From Candidatus Pacearchaeota archaeon (GTDB taxonomy: Archaea; Nanobdellota; Nanobdellia; Pacearchaeales; GW2011-AR1), in assembly GCA_014728565.1 (NCBI GenBank), contig WJLK01000065.1:1-6723 (forward strand): a DNA stretch of 6,723 bases. The letters are read 5' to 3'. Of this stretch, positions 5,427-6,723 are shown piece after piece (within the stretch, counting starts at the first letter, position 1; each line of letters starts with the position of its first letter). The position numbers and the translations under genes are program-made. The notes beneath the pieces are model-generated. The model saw only the letters and a program-made list of their open reading frames with translations, was not told the origin of the DNA and made no database searches.

Positions 5427-6665
5427 ATGCTATTTGAAAAAAAACTCTGCCTTAAATGCAGAGGAAGAGGATTTTGTGGAAAACCATGTAGAATATACTC
5501 AAAAATAAACTGGGGATTGAAAACAAGAAAACATTTTTCTGGAAATAGTCCTCCTGAGATATTTATAGGAAGGTTTAATTATCCTGATATAAATGCAGGG
5601 ATACTTTCGCCAAATGACTCTGAAACAGGTGATGAAAATACAGAAGAACTAGCAATGCCAGAGATATGGCATAAATCAAAATTCTCAATCTCACACATCC
5701 TGGATAACAGAGGAAAATTAATTTACGGAAGATTCAAAACAAAAATAAGAAATGCAAGAATCTACAATGAAAAAAATAAATTCCTAAATCTTATGCAGGA
5801 AATATGCATGGCTTACAAACCAGTATCAACTGAGTTTCTATTAAAAAAACCACCTTCAAAAAAATTAGAAATCAGTAAGAACACAACTATAATAGGAAAT
5901 CCTGCTCCACTAAAAAAAGCAAGAATACAGGAAAATCCAAAAGTAAAACCTAAGGTAGATTATCTGGTTTCAGATACTGACTGTAAGTCAGTAGATTCAA
6001 TAAAAGAACTCTATAAATCAAAAATACCTGTAACTCATATATCAAAAATATTAAGTGCAGGACTTCTAGGAATAAAAACAAACAGAAAATTAGTTCCCAC
6101 AAGATGGAGTATAACTGCAACTGACGACACTCTTTCAAAAAATCTGTTAAAAAAAATAAAATACTATCCTGAAATAAATGAAATTCTCTTATTCCACAGC
6201 TATTACAATGGAAATCATTATGAGATTCTGCTACTTCCTGACAGATTTTCATTTGAAGTAATAGAAGCAGAAACCATAGGAAGTTTATGGAATCAGACAG
6301 AGGAAATAGGAATAATGCAAGACTATGAGTTTTTTCATGAAAGAAAAAAATATGCATATAATACCACCGGAGCTTACTACGCAAACAGGCTTGCATTATG
6401 TGAATATCTTGAATTTATTAAAAAACAGGCAACAGCATTATTTATTCGTGAAGTTCGTCCAGAATACTACGCCCCATTAGGTGTTGGAATTTTAAGAGAA
6501 ACTTGCAGAGCTGCCTTTCAGAAAAAACCAGAAAAATTCCAGACTTTAAAAGAAGCTCTTCAACAAGCTCAGACAAGATTAAAACTACCTATTAAAATTT
6601 TTACAGACAAATCTGCGATTTTAAAAGAATATGGAAAGCAAACCCGGTTAAACAAATGGATTTAA
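5427..6665 (+). CDS. nreA: DNA repair protein NreA with N-terminal zinc motif and C-terminal PIP box
   Basis: The 412-residue product matches the archaeal Nre family (Nre_N then Nre_C domains) over full length. The N terminus holds four cysteines at 8, 11, 17 and 21 (C-x2-C-x5-C-x3-C), a likely zinc site. The family signature SPPEIFIGRF follows at 41-50, and RPEYYAPLGV lies at 344-353 in the C-terminal domain. The last eight residues, QTRLNKWI (405-412), fit a PCNA-interacting box: Q, then an aliphatic residue three positions on, then W and I. In Haloferax, NreA takes part in repair of mitomycin C damage and binds the sliding clamp PCNA through such a C-terminal box; its enzymatic activity is not established. 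It acts in the cytoplasm on the chromosome. No in-frame ATG, GTG or TTG lies between the stop at 5394-5396 and this ATG. Nothing in the neighbourhood points to a repair operon. Confidence 0.93.
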   Translation: MLFEKKLCLKCRGRGFCGKPCRIYSKINWGLKTRKHFSGNSPPEIFIGRFNYPDINAGILSPNDSETGDENTEELAMPEIWHKSKFSISHILDNRGKLIYGRFKTKIRNARIYNEKNKFLNLMQEICMAYKPVSTEFLLKKPPSKKLEISKNTTIIGNPAPLKKARIQENPKVKPKVDYLVSDTDCKSVDSIKELYKSKIPVTHISKILSAGLLGIKTNRKLVPTRWSITATDDTLSKNLLKKIKYYPEINEILLFHSYYNGNHYEILLLPDRFSFEVIEAETIGSLWNQTEEIGIMQDYEFFHERKKYAYNTTGAYYANRLALCEYLEFIKKQATALFIREVRPEYYAPLGVGILRETCRAAFQKKPEKFQTLKEALQQAQTRLKLPIKIFTDKSAILKEYGKQTRLNKWI

Positions 6666-6692
6666 TAACTATTCCCAAGATGCATAATCAAA

Positions 6693-6723
6693 TTAAGCAT
6701 TAACATCCTCAACTCTCATCAAC
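6693..6723 (-). CDS. Possible C-terminal end of a converging gene (9 residues visible)
   Basis: On the minus strand one frame is open from the right edge to a TAA at 6693-6695 and would end in LMRVEDVNA. The other two minus-strand frames hit stops within the last 15 bases, and the lack of a + strand frame after nreA makes a convergent neighbour plausible. Nine residues are too few to identify a product, and this may be intergenic. Confidence 0.28.
   Translation of the reverse strand, partial: LMRVEDVNA

Noticed and set aside
5950..6396. Minus-strand frame of 148 codons opposite nreA
   Set aside because: Antisense to a full-length conserved NreA; rich in Leu and Phe as expected from reversing Lys/Glu-rich codons.

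Overview
The window looks like chromosomal DNA from a small, AT-rich archaeon; a DPANN-type lineage such as Woesearchaeota or Pacearchaeota is my best guess, not a demonstrated assignment. The archaeal call rests on three things. The window carries nreA, a repair gene known only from archaea. The partial prolyl-tRNA synthetase has an archaeal/eukaryal-type four-cysteine tail. Archaeal TATA boxes of the TTTATAAA/TTTATATA type sit at a fixed distance upstream of start codons, with no Shine-Dalgarno sequences, which is the signature of leaderless transcripts. I see no mobile element, CRISPR array, tRNA or rRNA.

Layout: bases 1-227 are the 3' end of proS on the + strand, converging with and overlapping the next gene by four bases (TTAA). 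Bases 224-4992 hold a minus-strand block of four genes. In transcription order these are a 41-residue membrane peptide (4992-4867), a membrane-anchored winged-helix/beta-propeller protein (4870-2456), a DisA-type diadenylate cyclase (2402-1305) and a DHH-DHHA1 phosphoesterase (1270-224). A 144-base divergent promoter region (4993-5136) separates this block from a 69-residue two-helix membrane protein (5137-5346) and nreA (5427-6665) on the + strand. The last bases may hold the end of another minus-strand gene.

Functional picture: DisA makes c-di-AMP from two ATP, and DHH-DHHA1 enzymes include c-di-AMP phosphodiesterases, so 224-2402 may be a synthesis/degradation pair. Upstream lies a protein that puts a DNA-binding domain inside the cell and a beta-propeller outside, joined by one membrane helix, the shape of a one-component transmembrane regulator. 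Its start codon overlaps the stop of the 41-residue membrane peptide (ATGA), which suggests translational coupling. A signalling module linking the cell surface to c-di-AMP is a hypothesis from gene order and domain content only. NreA and ProRS appear to be unrelated housekeeping neighbours.
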